This document shows positions 7,319 through 7,760 of a DNA stretch of 7,760 nt, piece by piece. Numbering within the stretch: the stretch's first letter is position 1; every line of letters starts with the position of its first letter. Made by a program: the position numbers and the translations under genes. This DNA is from an uncultured Arthrobacter sp. (GTDB taxonomy: Bacteria; Actinomycetota; Actinomycetes; Actinomycetales; Micrococcaceae). Below the pieces are notes generated by a model, which saw nothing but the letters and a program-made list of their open reading frames with translations, made no database searches and was not told the origin of the DNA. The stretch is taken from positions 1-7,760 of the forward strand of contig CALMVY010000173.1 in assembly GCA_937873245.1 (NCBI GenBank). The letters are read 5' to 3'.

Positions 7319-7760
7319 GATGCAGCCATCCTCTCTGCGGGCGTAAGCCTGATCGTCAAGGCGCTTTCTGCATTTGCCTTTGGTTTATATCAGCGCGAAA
7401 CACTGGGAAACATCCGGGGGTTTCTTTCGCGGCTTGTCATATCCGCACTTGCGGGCACGGTCCTGCTCGGCGGGATCATGCTTGGGATTACCCGGTTCGG
7501 GAACTACGCAGGCTTCCCGCGCATGGTGTTGATCTGGGACCTTGCCTTCACCCTGCTCGGCGTTGGGCTGACGAGGCTGGCATACATCCACTGGCACGGG
7601 AAGTTCGAAAACAGCGGATCAGCAAGTCCATTGGATGAAGTTCGTGCAAACTGGAAACAGTGGCTGCGTGATGGAATTGCTTATTTTGGCGTCGCTTTCG
7701 GTGCCGTTGCCGTTTACATGGTGTGGAGCAAATTGGCGTTCGGCACATTCTCTCCCGTCA
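7298..7760 (+). CDS. Multi-pass membrane protein fragment, possibly GT-C glycosyltransferase
   Basis: The frame is open from the breakpoint to the window end (154 codons), so both ends are missing. Hydrophobic segments lie at about residues 9-31, 45-64, 76-97 and 126-148. They are separated by a short basic loop (YQRETLGNIRGF), a second loop (RFGNYAGFPRM) and a longer polar loop (100-123). The closing segment, VWSKLAFGTFSPV, resembles the loop-plus-helix 'FGTxxPVSG' found in large actinobacterial and chloroflexal GT-C-type membrane glycosyltransferases that use polyprenyl-linked sugars. I recall this pattern only loosely. An alternative is the four-helix N-terminus of a CapD-like sugar dehydratase or of a polyprenyl glycosylphosphotransferase. 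Codon use is clearly less GC-biased at third positions than in the genes to the left (TTT, TTA, GCA and ATA occur). The frame also stays open leftward to a GTG at 7145, but that part is antisense to the large gene and is not credible protein. The first ATG inside the fragment is at 7478. Confidence 0.6.

Noticed and set aside
7385..7748. Short - strand open frames at 7385-7597 and 7548-7748
   Set aside because: Both are polar, Arg/Gln/Pro/Cys-rich and lie opposite a + strand frame with regular membrane helices.
1..7760. tRNA, rRNA, riboswitch or CRISPR elements
   Set aside because: No regularly spaced short repeats and no cloverleaf-like conserved arms were seen. The only non-coding gap of note is the roughly 96-base convergent spacer.

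Overview
The window is high-GC DNA with GC-rich third codon positions, short Shine-Dalgarno spacings and stop-start overlaps. Together with the kinds of protein encoded, this points to an actinobacterium, most likely of the Micrococcaceae (Arthrobacter-like). That placement is an inference from composition and family knowledge; no rRNA or other marker gene is present.

Left part (2-2845, + strand): three tightly packed genes that look like one operon. They are the 3' part of a Pro/Ala-rich, probably exported protein of unknown function, a 12-helix-type MFS transporter of the 'GKGIRTAPRDAL' branch, and a membrane-anchored TolB/PD40-type beta-propeller protein. The propeller gene appears to start at a TTG that overlaps the transporter's stop codon. 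The substrate of the transporter cannot be read from sequence. The operon ends at an imperfect inverted repeat (2882-2929) that also lies just past the stop of the convergent gene on the other strand, so it may terminate both.

Middle (2942-7234, - strand): one very large gene encoding a modular extracellular-type protein. It has an N,N-dimethylformamidase beta-subunit-like domain, one Ig-like domain, then four DUF4082 domains alternating with three Ig-like domains. The DUF4082 copies fall into two subtypes in A-B-B-A order. The N-terminal export signal and the first part of the family are missing, because the reading frame is cut about 65 bases upstream of the first usable start codon.

Right end (about 7298-7760, + strand): at about 7290-7305 the sequence switches abruptly to a lower-GC frame encoding a multi-helix membrane protein, possibly a GT-C-type glycosyltransferase. 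This gene also lacks its beginning. Two divergent genes both decapitated at the same point mean either a real deletion or rearrangement, or an assembly join. This breakpoint is the most notable thing in the window. Large DUF4082 proteins and membrane glycosyltransferases would fit a cell-surface polysaccharide locus, but that is an inference.

No tRNA, rRNA, CRISPR array, transposase or phage gene was found.
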